A stretch of DNA of 64,000 nt, taken from the NCBI GenBank assembly GCA_019186825.1, contig JABARP010000002.1:62001-126000 (forward strand). The letters run 5' to 3'. Numbering within the stretch: the first letter of the stretch is position 1; the number at the start of each line of letters is the position of its first letter. A model generated the notes under the pieces. It searched no databases. It saw only the letters and a program-made list of their open reading frames with translations, and was not told the DNA's origin. The stretch is from Pyrinomonadaceae bacterium. Its GTDB lineage: Bacteria > Acidobacteriota > Blastocatellia > Pyrinomonadales > Pyrinomonadaceae. Made by a program: the position numbers and the translations under genes. Of the stretch, positions 1 through 8,716 are shown one piece after another.

Positions 1-27
1 CAAAGCAATCGAAACGCGAAGCTTCAT
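1..27 (-). CDS. N-terminus of a gene leaving the window
   Basis: An ATG on the minus strand (bases 27-25) opens a frame reading MKLRVSIAL that runs off the left edge. An AGGA about seven bases upstream could serve as ribosome binding site. It follows the isoaspartyl peptidase gene in the same direction with a 49-base gap. The start resembles the beginning of a signal peptide, but nine residues give no family. It could also be a chance frame. Confidence 0.4.
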
Positions 28-76
28 TTCGTATCCTAGTTCGCGCTTATTCGTACTATTCGCGGACGACTTACTT

Positions 77-1168
77 TTACTTGTAGATCTCGACGACGGG
101 TTTGCCGTCTTTGTCGATATAGGCGCGGTACATTCCCTCGCTATTGAACGAGATCGCCATATTGCCGAACTTGTCCATAGCAATGACGCCGCCATCGCCG
201 CCCGCATTTTGAAGTTTTGTGTGAATGACGAGATTCGCCGCGGCCTGGATAGGCATTGCCCGATATTCCATCAACGACGAAATATCCCGCGCGACACCCA
301 ACCTAATGAAGTATTCGCCCCAACCCGTTCCCGAAACGCCGCACGTCGCGTTGTTAGCATAAGTGCCGGCACCGATGATCGGCGTATCACCGACGCGGCC
401 GTACATCTTGTTCGTCATCCCGCCCGTAGATGTTCCGGCCGCGATGTTGCCGTATTTATCAAGCGCAACGGCACCGACCGTGCCGAATCGATTTTGAGGT
501 TCGCGTGAAGCGGGCACTTCAGCATAAGACGGCTTCGGCGCGTCCTTTTTCTTCTTCGCTTCTTCCTCTTTCTTTACACGCTGGAGGGCATCCCAACGCG
601 ATTGTGTGAAGAAGTACTTCTCATCCACAAGTTCGATGCCCTGCTCCTTTGCGAACTTCTCGGCGCCGTCGCCAACCATCATTACGTGCGGCGACTTTTC
701 CATTACAGCCCGTGCGAGCGTTATTGGATTCTTAACGTGGTGGAGTCCGGCGACCGCACCGGCGGAAAGGTCCTTGCCGTTCATTATCGACGCGTCGAGT
801 TCGTTCTTGCCATCGGCCGTAAATACCGCACCCTTTCCCGCGTTAAAGAGCGGATCGTCTTCCATAATGCGGATCGCGATCTCAACAGCGTCAAGACTCG
901 ACTTTCCGTCCTGCAGCGCTTTGTAACCTGCGGTTACAACTTCGGTGAGTTTGTCTCGATATGCTTTTTCCCTTTCCGGGGAAAGGCTGCCCTTTCGGAT
1001 CACGCCGGCACCGCCGTGGATGATGAAACCGATCCGCGGATTCTGCGGAGATTGGAGCTGTATTATTTCCGGTTTTGGTGCCTTTTGGCCAAAGCTACCT
1101 ATCGGAAAGACAACGAAAGCGGCGATCAACAGACCAACCACGATATCCCGAAAACAACGCATTCTCAT
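77..1168 (-). CDS. Exported isoaspartyl peptidase / L-asparaginase (Ntn-hydrolase)
   Basis: Type 2 asparaginase-like N-terminal nucleophile hydrolase of 363 residues. Members hydrolyse isoaspartyl dipeptides and asparagine after autocleaving into two subunits. Residues 1-27 form a Sec signal peptide ending in SFGQ, so it should act in the periplasm. The early HGGAG motif (about 51-55) and the FGTVGAVALD segment are family signatures. Thr230 in that segment would be the autocleavage site and nucleophile, followed by the substrate-site runs TSTGG and GDTPIIGAGTY. A Lys/Glu-rich stretch (about 198-210) lies just before the cleavage point, in the usually disordered linker. Its start overlaps the stop of the uracil-DNA glycosylase gene by four bases, suggesting cotranscription with udg and coaBC. 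Assignment is firm; substrate preference is not decided. Confidence 0.92.
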   Translation of the reverse strand: MRMRCFRDIVVGLLIAAFVVFPIGSFGQKAPKPEIIQLQSPQNPRIGFIIHGGAGVIRKGSLSPEREKAYRDKLTEVVTAGYKALQDGKSSLDAVEIAIRIMEDDPLFNAGKGAVFTADGKNELDASIMNGKDLSAGAVAGLHHVKNPITLARAVMEKSPHVMMVGDGAEKFAKEQGIELVDEKYFFTQSRWDALQRVKKEEEAKKKKDAPKPSYAEVPASREPQNRFGTVGAVALDKYGNIAAGTSTGGMTNKMYGRVGDTPIIGAGTYANNATCGVSGTGWGEYFIRLGVARDISSLMEYRAMPIQAAANLVIHTKLQNAGGDGGVIAMDKFGNMAISFNSEGMYRAYIDKDGKPVVEIYK

Positions 1169-2106
1169 TTACCTTTCTCCATTGCCGAGATCGAATTCAA
1201 ATGATCCCTGACTATCTTCATATCTTCCCAAACCTCGCGCTTTTTGTTCGGGTCGCGAAGCAAATACGCCGGATGGAAGGTCGGCATCACCTTGACGCCG
1301 TAATAGTCATGAAACCGTCCGCGAAGCTTGCCGATCGGCACATTCGTTTCGAGCAAATTCTGTGCAGCAGTCGCACCAAGGACGACGATCACGTTCGGCC
1401 GCACAACCGATATTTCGCGCAAAAGGAACGGCTTGCACGCAGCAGTCTCGTCCGGTTCCGGTGCCCGATTCTTCGGCGGTCGACAACGATTGATATTCCC
1501 GATAAAGACATCTTTTCGCTCAAGGCCGATGCTTTCGATGATCTTTGTTAACAGCTGCCCGGCACGCCCGACGAAAGGTTCGCCCTGCTCGTCCTCATCC
1601 GCACCCGGAGCTTCGCCTACGAACATCAGCCTCGCGTTCGGGTTCCCCGTAGAATTCACTACCTGCTTGCGTCCAAGCCTTGAGAGTTTGCATCGCGTGC
1701 AATCCGGTCCGATCTCGGCACGAATATCTTCGAGCGTTTCCGTTGAACTAGGGATTTCCTGCACCTTGACGACTGACGATGCCTCACTAATGTTTTCTGA
1801 TTTTATCGGTTGCCTTTCCGTTTCAACTTTCATTTTTCGTTGGGGCGAGAGCGAACCCAATGATGGCAGATCTTTTAGACGAGATCCGGGCTTGGGCTTT
1901 TCAGCCGGCACAACACCGACCGGTGCCGACCTTGACAGCGGAATATCACGTCGCGGATCGACAACTTTTGTCGGCTGCGAAACTATCTGTTCCCGGATGG
2001 GTATTGTGTCGAAGTTCGCATCGATATACTCGACCCCGAGTTCCTGAAAGAACCGCAGGTACTCGACGATGTATTTGTGAACATCCGATCCGCCGTTACT
2101 TGCCAT
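1165..2106 (-). CDS. Family 4 uracil-DNA glycosylase
   Basis: Iron-sulfur uracil-DNA glycosylase (UdgA-like), which removes uracil from DNA at the start of base excision repair. The catalytic domain begins at about residue 125: CTRC (Cys136, Cys139) gives the first two cluster ligands, GEAPG (about 164) with a following GEPF is the active-site loop, and NRCRPP plus AACKP give the other two cysteines. THPAYLL near the C-terminus is the second active-site loop. The first ~120 residues are a poorly conserved Ser/Pro/Lys-rich extension. I place the start at ATG 2106 (MASNGG) rather than 39 bases upstream, because this leaves an 11-base overlap with coaBC instead of 50. The length is then 313 aa. 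Confidence 0.93.
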   Translation of the reverse strand: MASNGGSDVHKYIVEYLRFFQELGVEYIDANFDTIPIREQIVSQPTKVVDPRRDIPLSRSAPVGVVPAEKPKPGSRLKDLPSLGSLSPQRKMKVETERQPIKSENISEASSVVKVQEIPSSTETLEDIRAEIGPDCTRCKLSRLGRKQVVNSTGNPNARLMFVGEAPGADEDEQGEPFVGRAGQLLTKIIESIGLERKDVFIGNINRCRPPKNRAPEPDETAACKPFLLREISVVRPNVIVVLGATAAQNLLETNVPIGKLRGRFHDYYGVKVMPTFHPAYLLRDPNKKREVWEDMKIVRDHLNSISAMEKGK

Positions 2107-3313
2107 TACGCGCCTCTCGCTCGGCCTTGATCGCATCGCAAACACGATCCGCCGCCTCTCGTTTTGACATCAGCGGAAAGTTCTCGGTCTTCGTGTCGGT
2201 TAGGACCGAGATGATGTTCGTATCTGTGTTGAATCCCGCACCGGCCTTGGAAACATCGTTTGCAACAACGATGTCAAGCTTTTTCTTTTCGAGCTTTGCA
2301 CGTGCGAAATCGATCACATCGTTCGTCTCGGCCGCAAAGCCGACAACTATCATTCCGTCCGGCCGACTTGCAGAAACTTCGCCGAGAATGTCCGGCGTTT
2401 TCTTCAACTCGAGAGTGAGCGTGTCGCGGCCATCTTTCTTTATCTTCGCATCAGCCGCATTCGCCGGAGCGTAGTCCGCAACCGCAGCCGCACCGACAAA
2501 AACGGTCGCACCCGCAAGCCTTTCCATCACGGCCTTGTGCATCTCAGCTGCCGAGATCGCACGCACAACCTCGACATTTGCGGGAGCTTCGGCGGTCGTC
2601 ATTCCGGCAACAACGGTCACTTTCGCACCTCTAGCCGAAGCCGCAGCAGCCATCGCAAAGCCCATCTTCCCCGACGAATGATTCGAAATAAATCGCACAG
2701 GGTCGATCGCTTCGCGCGTCCCGCCGACCGTGATCAGAAACCTCTCGCCCGCGAGGTCTTCGGCCCGTGTTGAAGAACCAAGCACTGCCAAAGCCTGGGC
2801 GACAATATTCTCGACGTCCTCAAGCTTTCCGGTACCGACCGTCTTGCAGGCAAGTTCGCCTGAGATCGGCTCGACGAACTTCACCCCATCGGCCTTCAGC
2901 CTCGCGATATTTCGCTGCGTCGCGGGCTGTTCCCACATCGTCGTGTTCATCGCAGGCGCGACCAGAACCGGAGCCGTCGTCGCGAGATACGTCGAAGAAA
3001 GGAAATCGTCCGCCACGCCGTTGGCGAACTTGCCAATGATGTTCGCGGTCGCCGGGACGACCAGGAGCAGATCGATCTGCTGCGAAAAGTTCACATGAGC
3101 GATCGGATCGGGGTTCTCAGGGTCGTAGTCATCGACGATCACGTGCTTGTCAGTCAACGCACGAAACGTAAGCGGCTGCACGAACTCCGTCGCATGTCGC
3201 GTCATCGCGACGCTGACATCGCAGCCCGCCTTCTGCAGAGCCCGCATCACCTCGACGGCCTTGTAAGCCGCGATGCCGCCCGAAACCCCTAAGCCAACAC
3301 GATAATTCGCCAT
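2096..3313 (-). CDS. coaBC: Bifunctional phosphopantothenoylcysteine decarboxylase / phosphopantothenate-cysteine ligase
   Basis: Joins cysteine to 4'-phosphopantothenate and decarboxylates the product, two consecutive steps of coenzyme A synthesis. The 405-residue length is normal for the fused enzyme. The N-terminal CoaC half is an FMN flavoprotein: GGIAAYKA near the start, the catalytic-His region VNFS, PAMNTTMW (substrate recognition) and the ACKTVGTG flap carrying the catalytic cysteine. The CoaB half begins at about residue 187 with FLITVGGTREAIDPVRFI and includes SSGKMG and the KKTPDIL loop. It is the first gene of the minus-strand group coaBC-udg-peptidase and is divergent from the NUDIX gene across 50 bases. 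Confidence 0.97.
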   Translation of the reverse strand: MANYRVGLGVSGGIAAYKAVEVMRALQKAGCDVSVAMTRHATEFVQPLTFRALTDKHVIVDDYDPENPDPIAHVNFSQQIDLLLVVPATANIIGKFANGVADDFLSSTYLATTAPVLVAPAMNTTMWEQPATQRNIARLKADGVKFVEPISGELACKTVGTGKLEDVENIVAQALAVLGSSTRAEDLAGERFLITVGGTREAIDPVRFISNHSSGKMGFAMAAAASARGAKVTVVAGMTTAEAPANVEVVRAISAAEMHKAVMERLAGATVFVGAAAVADYAPANAADAKIKKDGRDTLTLELKKTPDILGEVSASRPDGMIVVGFAAETNDVIDFARAKLEKKKLDIVVANDVSKAGAGFNTDTNIISVLTDTKTENFPLMSKREAADRVCDAIKAEREARNGK

Positions 3314-3363
3314 TCGAAGTCGATTCTACCCTCGAAACGACAAATTCGCTATCATCGAAACTT

Positions 3364-3891
3364 ATGAGACCGGAAAGAGTTGCCTCCGAAACGCTCTATA
3401 ACGGACGTGTTTTTAGTATCACGCTCGATACTATCCGCGAAGATGGCCACGAATATTCGCGGGAGATAGTGCATCATCACGGCAGTGCCGTCATCGCACC
3501 GCAGTTTGATGATGGCACGCTCGCGCTTGTCCGACAGTACCGCCACGCTGCCGAAAAGTATGTGTTGGAACTCCCGGCTGGTACGCTGAACAACGGCGAA
3601 GACCCCCTTGCCGGTGCCCACCGTGAACTCGAGGAAGAGATCGGCGTCGTTGCTTCCAAAATGGAGAAACTTTGCGAATTTTACGTCTCACCGGGCTTTT
3701 TGACCGAAAAGATGTACCTTTTTGTCGCCAGCGGCCTCACTGAAACCGCGCAAAACCTCGACGATGATGAATTCGTCGAGATCGAGCGGCATTCGCTTGC
3801 AGACTTGACTGAAATGATCAGAAAAGGCGACATCGAGGATGCAAAAACGATCATCGGCATTACGCTGCTGGGTTTTCAAGCCAATAGTTAG
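3364..3891 (+). CDS. NUDIX hydrolase, ADP-ribose pyrophosphatase type
   Basis: 175-residue NUDIX protein. The NUDIX box spans residues 73-95 with the core RELEEEIG, which binds the catalytic Mg2+. The QYRHAAEKYVLELPAG segment just before it is characteristic of ADP-ribose/nucleotide-sugar pyrophosphatases (NudF/YqkG group), and the downstream YVSPGFLTEKMYLFVA matches the same group. A role in recycling ADP-ribose or sugar nucleotides is inferred; the exact substrate cannot be read. It stands alone between the divergent coaBC and the rplM promoter. Confidence 0.9.
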   Translation: MRPERVASETLYNGRVFSITLDTIREDGHEYSREIVHHHGSAVIAPQFDDGTLALVRQYRHAAEKYVLELPAGTLNNGEDPLAGAHRELEEEIGVVASKMEKLCEFYVSPGFLTEKMYLFVASGLTETAQNLDDDEFVEIERHSLADLTEMIRKGDIEDAKTIIGITLLGFQANS

Positions 3892-3984
3892 CGCGGTCTA
3901 GCCGGTCGGAACTCGTCCAAGTGCCCCAAACATACTCCGCAGTCCTTGAACCTGATAAAAGCCTTTAAATAGCATCGGTTTGAC

Positions 3985-4013
3985 TTGACTGGGCCAAGCG
4001 GTTTCGATATCCT
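3985..4013 (+). promoter_or_regulatory. Sigma-70 type promoter of the rplM operon
   Basis: TTGACT (3985-3990), a 17-base spacer and TATCCT (4008-4013) match the -35/-10 consensus closely. Transcription would begin near 4020, giving a ~35-base leader before rplM, whose bases CGCATTTTTGCG can form a small hairpin. No other good promoter was seen in the 163-base gap. Confidence 0.65.
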
Positions 4014-4054
4014 GTCAGTTCGCATTTTTGCGGATAATGGTAAGAGTGTGTGAT

Positions 4055-4489
4055 ATGAGTACTTATTTTCCGAGCGGAAAGGAATTAGCGAACGGCCGCA
4101 AATGGTTCGTGGTCGATGCCAAAGGCAAAACTGTCGGAAGGCTTGCAACCGAAGTTGCTCGCATCCTTTCCGGCAAAAACAACCCCGCGTGGACGCCGTT
4201 TATGGATATGGGCGATCATTGCGTCGTCGTGAATGCCCGTTTTGCGGTGTTTAACGGCTCCAAGAACGATCAGAAGTTGTATCGCCATCACACGCTTTAT
4301 CCGGGCGGTCTTCGTGAGACTTCGGTCAAGGAAATGTTCGAAAAGCATCCTGAGCGCATCATTGAGCTAGCAGTCAAAGGTATGCTCCCAAAAACGAAGC
4401 TCGGTCGAGCAATGGCAAAAAAATTAAAGGTTTACGCTGACGGCGAACATCGCCACACCGCGCAGAAACCGGAGGCGATCACCATCTAG
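4055..4489 (+). CDS. rplM: Ribosomal protein L13
   Basis: Large-subunit protein L13, 144 residues, normal length. [22 protein letters not shown] and the GDHCVVVNA stretch are diagnostic, with the [12 protein letters not shown] motif towards the C-terminus. An upstream in-frame TTG would add nine residues (MRIMVRVCD), but [10 protein letters not shown] at 4055 is the usual L13 start. It forms a pair with rpsI 36 bases downstream, the order found in most bacteria, behind the promoter at 3985. Confidence 0.97.
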   Translation: MSTYFPSGKELANGRKWFVVDAKGKTVGRLATEVARILSGKNNPAWTPFMDMGDHCVVVNARFAVFNGSKNDQKLYRHHTLYPGGLRETSVKEMFEKHPERIIELAVKGMLPKTKLGRAMAKKLKVYADGEHRHTAQKPEAITI

Positions 4490-4525
4490 TCCATTTTTTT
4501 CGGACAGATCTGGACCACCTAAGTT

Positions 4526-4918
4526 ATGGCAGATATTCAGTATTACGGCACCGGACGCAGAAAGACATCGACAGCGCGTGTGTACCTTCGCCCCGGTTCG
4601 GGCGTGATCACAGTCAACAAGCGTGATTTCAACTCATATTTTCCGAACGAAGCCCTGCAGATGATCATTCGTCAGCCGCTTCGCCTGACGGAAACCGTTG
4701 AAAAATTTGACATTCTGGTGAATGTCGACGGCGGCGGTACGGCCGGACAGGCCGGAGCTGTTCGCCACGGTATCACGCGTGCGCTCATTGAATTTAACTC
4801 TGACCTTCGGCCAACCTTGAAGAAGGCGGGCCTGATCACGCGTGATCCGCGTAGAAAAGAGCGTAAGAAATACGGTCAGAAGGGTGCTCGTGCACGCTTC
4901 CAGTTCTCGAAGCGTTAA
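4526..4918 (+). CDS. rpsI: Ribosomal protein S9
   Basis: Small-subunit S9 (130 residues), which reaches the P-site tRNA with its C-terminal tail. [19 protein letters not shown] at the start and the [25 protein letters not shown] tail (read in two parts here: [15 protein letters not shown], then [10 protein letters not shown]) are textbook S9, including the terminal Lys-Arg. It is cotranscribed with rplM. Confidence 0.97.
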   Translation: MADIQYYGTGRRKTSTARVYLRPGSGVITVNKRDFNSYFPNEALQMIIRQPLRLTETVEKFDILVNVDGGGTAGQAGAVRHGITRALIEFNSDLRPTLKKAGLITRDPRRKERKKYGQKGARARFQFSKR

Positions 4919-5003
4919 TCTTTGCTTCTTGCTTGAGTGTGGAGGGTTTGGCAGAAGAAATGCGGGCCTCTCCATCACAGCAGTTGATAATAAATAAACC
5001 ATT

Positions 5004-5035
5004 GCGGCCGTTCTTGGTTGAACACTGGCGGCCGC
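5004..5035 (+). promoter_or_regulatory. Leader hairpin upstream of rpsB
   Basis: GCGGCCG (5004-5010) pairs with CGGCCGC (5029-5035). Inside it, GTTC and GAAC can pair around TTGGTT, leaving a four-base bulge (ACTG) on the 3' side. The structure ends about 15 bases before the ribosome binding site. It may be an S2 autoregulatory leader or an attenuator; a chance GC-rich repeat cannot be excluded. Confidence 0.4.
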
Positions 5036-5063
5036 GAGTACACAAACCAAGGAGAATTACGTT

Positions 5064-6011
5064 TTGGCTACAGTAACAATGAAAGAACTCCTCGAAGCAG
5101 GAGTCCATTTTGGCCACCAGGTCCGCCGTTGGAACCCGAAGATGAAGGAATATATCTTCGGTGAAAGGAACGGCATCTACATCATCGACCTTCAAAAGAC
5201 CCAGAAGCTTTTCCGCGATTCGCTCAACTACGTTACAGAATCCCTAACGCAAAAGCCGAATCAGAAGGTACTCTTTGTCGGCACTAAGCGTCAGGCTCAG
5301 GATGCCATCAAAGAGGAAGCCGAACGCGCAGGAATGTTCTATGTGAACAATCGCTGGCTCGGCGGCCTTTTGACCAACTACCAGACGGTCCAAAAGTCGA
5401 TCCATAAGCTCAAAGAGATCGAAGCGATGCGTGAAGACGGCCGCTTCGACATGCTCAAGAAGAAAGAGCGTCTAAAGCTTGACCGCGAACACGAAAGCTT
5501 GATGAAGAACCTCGCCGGTATCAAAGATATGAACGGCGCTCCCGATATGATCTTCATCATCGACGTTCGGAAAGAAGAGATCGCAGTCAAGGAAGCGAAT
5601 CGTCTGGGCATACCGATCGTCGCTGTCGTTGACACGAATTGCTCGCCGGAAGGTATTGACCACGTCATCCCGGGCAATGACGACGCACTTCGTGCGATCC
5701 GGCTTTTCGCCTCGCGTATTGCGGATGCGATCCTTGAGGGCAAGCAGATCGGTACCGAAGGTGGCGTTGCAGTTGCAGCAGGTGCTGAAGTTGAAGCCGA
5801 TGCCGATGCGGAGATCGAGATCGGCTCACTCACGGCGATCCCGGCTCAGTATCTGAGCGATGACGAAAAAGCTGAGATGGAAGCCGCTGCGAACGAGACT
5901 GAAGAAGACGAGGAAGAGACCGCAGACGAGGCTCCTGAAGCCGCTCAAGAAGAGTCTGCTGCCGCCGAGGCCGCACCTTCAGAAGGAACAAGCGAAGCCA
6001 CGGCTAGCTAA
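5064..6011 (+). CDS. rpsB: Ribosomal protein S2 with an acidic C-terminal extension
   Basis: S2, needed for S1 docking on the 30S subunit. [19 protein letters not shown] starts at a TTG codon placed eight bases after AAGGAGA, so the TTG start is well supported. [34 protein letters not shown] (as NRWLGG plus LLTNYQT) and [12 protein letters not shown] are S2 signatures. The conserved fold ends near residue 235. The remaining ~80 residues are Ala/Glu/Asp-rich and look disordered, making the protein 315 residues against ~240 in many bacteria. Followed by tsf, the usual partner. Confidence 0.97.
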   Translation: MATVTMKELLEAGVHFGHQVRRWNPKMKEYIFGERNGIYIIDLQKTQKLFRDSLNYVTESLTQKPNQKVLFVGTKRQAQDAIKEEAERAGMFYVNNRWLGGLLTNYQTVQKSIHKLKEIEAMREDGRFDMLKKKERLKLDREHESLMKNLAGIKDMNGAPDMIFIIDVRKEEIAVKEANRLGIPIVAVVDTNCSPEGIDHVIPGNDDALRAIRLFASRIADAILEGKQIGTEGGVAVAAGAEVEADADAEIEIGSLTAIPAQYLSDDEKAEMEAAANETEEDEEETADEAPEAAQEESAAAEAAPSEGTSEATAS

Positions 6012-6032
6012 AGTAGATCACACTTTTTTCGG

Positions 6033-6077
6033 GCGTAGCTTTTTCCGGCTTAAACGGCAAACAGGCTACGCTTTTTT
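6033..6077 (+). terminator. Hairpin with T-run between rpsB and tsf
   Basis: GCGTAGC (6033-6039) pairs with GCTACGC (6065-6071), followed directly by six T. The loop of 25 bases contains a small inner CCG/CGG pair. It could terminate or attenuate transcription between rpsB and tsf. The 7-bp stem with a long loop makes it moderate in strength. Confidence 0.5.
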
Positions 6078-6157
6078 GTAAGGATTTTTACCATTTGGAC
6101 CAACTTTGCGTCCGGTTCAGCTTGCCCGACGCAGGTGATAATGAATTTGGAGTTTTT

Positions 6158-6820
6158 ATGTCAGAAATAACAGCAAGTGCAGTTAAGGCTCTTCGTGAAA
6201 AGACCGGAGCCGGAATGATCGATTGTAAGAACGCCCTTCAAGAGGCGAACGGTGATGAGGCCGCAGCGGTCGAGATCCTTCGCAAAAAGGGCATTGCAAC
6301 TGCCGATAAGAAAGCAGGACGCGTTACCGCTGAAGGCGCCGTCGGCAGCTATATTCACATGGGCGGCAAGGTCGGCGTTCTCGTCGAGATCAATTGCGAG
6401 AGCGACTTCGTTGCACGCGGCGAAGAGTTCCAGCAGCTCGTAAAGGACGTTGCCATGCACATCGCGGCTTCGGACCCGCGGTTTACGAACCGTTCAGATG
6501 TCCCTGCCGAAGAGATCGCAAAAGAGCGCGAGATCCTAATGGAACAGCTCAAGAACGATTCGAAGAATGCGAATAAGCCCGCCGATGTTCTCGACAAGAT
6601 CATCGATGGCCGCTTGAACAAGTTCTACGAAGAGAACGTTCTCGTCGATCAGCCGTTCGTAAAGGATCCGGCAAAGACGGTCGGCGAGCTCGTTACGGAG
6701 AAGATCGCCTCGATCAAAGAGAATATTACGATCCGACGCTTTTCGCGTTTCAAGATGGGCGAAGGCATCGATAAGAAGGCAGACGATTTCGCTTCTGAAG
6801 TCGCCTCTATGGTCGGATAA
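6158..6820 (+). CDS. tsf: Translation elongation factor Ts
   Basis: Nucleotide exchange factor for EF-Tu, 220 residues. [17 protein letters not shown] is the UBA-like N-terminal domain, [19 protein letters not shown] begins the dimerisation/core domain and CESDFVAR is diagnostic. I use ATG 6158 (MSEITASAV). The reading frame continues 21 codons upstream, but those residues are not EF-Ts-like. At 220 aa it is a short form with a single core subdomain, as in many non-proteobacterial lineages. Confidence 0.96.
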   Translation: MSEITASAVKALREKTGAGMIDCKNALQEANGDEAAAVEILRKKGIATADKKAGRVTAEGAVGSYIHMGGKVGVLVEINCESDFVARGEEFQQLVKDVAMHIAASDPRFTNRSDVPAEEIAKEREILMEQLKNDSKNANKPADVLDKIIDGRLNKFYEENVLVDQPFVKDPAKTVGELVTEKIASIKENITIRRFSRFKMGEGIDKKADDFASEVASMVG

Positions 6821-6835
6821 AGACCGAAGTTCGGG

Positions 6836-6921
6836 GGTTCAAAGTTCAAGGTTTTGGCTCAAAACAAATATGCCAAACTGTTAGTTCGGCACGCGGGCCG
6901 TATCACCCTGAACTTTGAACC
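6836..6921. repeat. 16-bp inverted repeat between tsf and pyrH
   Basis: GGTTCAAAGTTCAAGG (6836-6851) and CCCTGAACTTTGAACC (6906-6921) are inverted copies differing at one position, separated by 54 bases. The element fills almost the whole tsf-pyrH gap and ends just before the pyrH start. It may be a short non-autonomous (MITE-like) element or a regulatory stem-loop. No coding capacity and no flanking target duplication were obvious. Confidence 0.55.
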
Positions 6922-6930
6922 AATATTTTT

Positions 6931-7659
6931 ATGTCTCCAACCTACGATCGCATTCTCCTCAAGCTATCCGGCGAAGCCCTTATGGGCGGGCAGAATTACG
7001 GGATCGACACACAGGTCGCGGCCGCACTCGCAACCGAGATAAAGACCGTTCACGACCTCGGTGTTGAGATCGCGATCGTCGTCGGCGGCGGCAACATCTT
7101 TCGCGGCGTTTCTGAATCCGCGGGCAATATGGATCGGGCGGCGGCCGATTATATCGGTATGCTGGCAACGATCATGAATGCCGTCGTGCTCCAGGACGCT
7201 CTCGAGAAGGCAAACGTTTTCACGCGGGTGATGTCCGCTATCGACATCCCTGAGCTTGCGGAACCCTTTATTCATCGACGGGCGATCCGCCACCTCGAAA
7301 AGAAGCGCGTGGTCATCTTTGCCGCTGGAACCGGCAACCCATTCTTTACGACAGACTCCGCGGCGGCACTTCGTGCCCTTGAGATCAAGGCGGATGTTAT
7401 TTTCAAGGCGACGAAGGTCGACGGTATCTTCGATGCCGACCCCGTCAAGGTTCCGACCGCGACCAAATTTGACCGGATCTCATACAAAGAGGTCCTCGAA
7501 CGCCGCCTGCAGGTAATGGACGCTTCGGCGATCTCCTTGTGTATGGACAACGGCTTACCGATAATGGTCTTTAATATGCGTGAGTCCGGCAACATCGTAA
7601 AAGCTGTCAACGGCGACCTTTCGATCGGCACCGTTGTTACGACTGAAGACAAATTATGA
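6931..7659 (+). CDS. pyrH: UMP kinase
   Basis: Phosphorylates UMP to UDP using ATP (amino-acid-kinase fold, hexameric). [13 protein letters not shown] opens the protein. VGGGNIFRG is the nucleotide loop, [13 protein letters not shown] is the UMP-binding helix, [20 protein letters not shown] (as [10 protein letters not shown] and [10 protein letters not shown]) binds UMP, and [13 protein letters not shown] is the ATP site. 242 residues, usual length. Its stop overlaps the frr start (ATGA), so the two are translationally coupled. Confidence 0.97.
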   Translation: MSPTYDRILLKLSGEALMGGQNYGIDTQVAAALATEIKTVHDLGVEIAIVVGGGNIFRGVSESAGNMDRAAADYIGMLATIMNAVVLQDALEKANVFTRVMSAIDIPELAEPFIHRRAIRHLEKKRVVIFAAGTGNPFFTTDSAAALRALEIKADVIFKATKVDGIFDADPVKVPTATKFDRISYKEVLERRLQVMDASAISLCMDNGLPIMVFNMRESGNIVKAVNGDLSIGTVVTTEDKL

Positions 7660-8216
7660 GCGTACAGGATGTTACAAATGAGACCGCGCCGAAAATGGCA
7701 GCGGTCGTGGAAGATTTTAAACGTAAACTCGCTAACGTTCGCACCGGCCGGGCGTCCGTCGGCTTGCTGGATACCGTGAGTGTAGATTATTACGGAACAC
7801 CGACTCCGCTTATCCAGATGGCCTCGGTCGCCGTTCCGGAACCGCAGCTCATAACGGTTCAGCCGTGGGATATTTCGCAGCTTGGTGCTGTAGAAAAAGC
7901 CATCATCGGGGCCAACCTCGGGCTTAATCCCTCAAATGACGGCAAGTTGATCCGCTTGCCTGTTCCGCCGCTCAATGAAGAGCGTCGCAAGCAGCTCGCA
8001 AAGCAGGTTCACGAGATCGCTGAAGAACATCGCATCGCGATCCGCAACGCCCGCCATTCGGCGAACGATTCCCTTAAGAAGCTTGCCAAAGAAAAGCAGA
8101 TCTCTGAGGACGACGAACGCGGCGGACTCGATGATGTCCAGAAACTCACTAACACGCACATCAGCAAGATCGACGAACTTGCCAAGAGCAAAGAGACGGA
8201 GATAATGACGGTTTGA
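7656..8216 (+). CDS. frr: Ribosome recycling factor
   Basis: Splits post-termination ribosomes together with EF-G. 186 residues, standard size, all-helical domain I plus the small domain [34 protein letters not shown] and [18 protein letters not shown] text ([18 protein letters not shown]) are diagnostic. It closes the rplM-rpsI-rpsB-tsf-pyrH-frr translation cluster and is convergent with a lipoprotein gene 39 bases away. Confidence 0.97.
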   Translation: MSVQDVTNETAPKMAAVVEDFKRKLANVRTGRASVGLLDTVSVDYYGTPTPLIQMASVAVPEPQLITVQPWDISQLGAVEKAIIGANLGLNPSNDGKLIRLPVPPLNEERRKQLAKQVHEIAEEHRIAIRNARHSANDSLKKLAKEKQISEDDERGGLDDVQKLTNTHISKIDELAKSKETEIMTV

Positions 8217-8255
8217 CCCTCCGGTCGCGCGTCTTCGCTCCCGCTCTCGAAACTC

Positions 8256-8672
8256 CTAATTCTGGTTCTTCTTTTGTTCGGCTAAACTTTTCTCGAGCTG
8301 ATCGCGAAATTCGCGGCAGGTCTTGACGAGATCCTCTGTGTCGGCATTCCCGTTTTTCTTGCTTTCCTCCACAGCCTTTTTGATGCCGTCCTTGATCCGG
8401 TTCAGTATTGTGGCTTTCGCGGCACGCGCGATGAAATTATCATCCGGGTTATTGGTTTCGCGGTCGATAATATCGATCGCCTGATCGCACTCAGTAACGC
8501 CCGTGGTGGTCTCTCCCGTTGATCCGGGCGCGCCGTCGGTCGGTGCTGACCCGGTCTGTGGCTTGCTTGTTGACGGCGATTCCTTGCTGCTCAGCGGATT
8601 AAGTCTTCCGCAGCCGAGCACCACTATCAAGAGAGCCAATATCGCTGCTACTGCGAATCTATTCTTATTCAT
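8256..8672 (-). CDS. Small lipoprotein of unknown function
   Basis: About 138 residues. A short basic start (MNKNR), a hydrophobic stretch and VLGC form a lipoprotein signal, so the mature protein is anchored at about Cys22. Next comes a Ser/Pro/Thr-rich linker, then a compact helical part with two cysteines (TECDQ and VKTCRE) and a Lys/Gln-rich tail. I use the ATG at 8672; the TTG two codons earlier is less likely. It lies downstream of pcrA in the same direction with a 44-base gap. No family recognised. Confidence 0.7.
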   Translation of the reverse strand: MNKNRFAVAAILALLIVVLGCGRLNPLSSKESPSTSKPQTGSAPTDGAPGSTGETTTGVTECDQAIDIIDRETNNPDDNFIARAAKATILNRIKDGIKKAVEESKKNGNADTEDLVKTCREFRDQLEKSLAEQKKNQN

Positions 8673-8716
8673 ATACAACCGAAGGCATCTTCGCCTTTCC
8701 CTAGTTCGACGGTATC

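Noticed and set aside
6012..6157. An extra small gene between rpsB and tsf
   Set aside because: Open frames here lack ribosome binding sites and lie across the hairpin; only regulatory sequence is supported.
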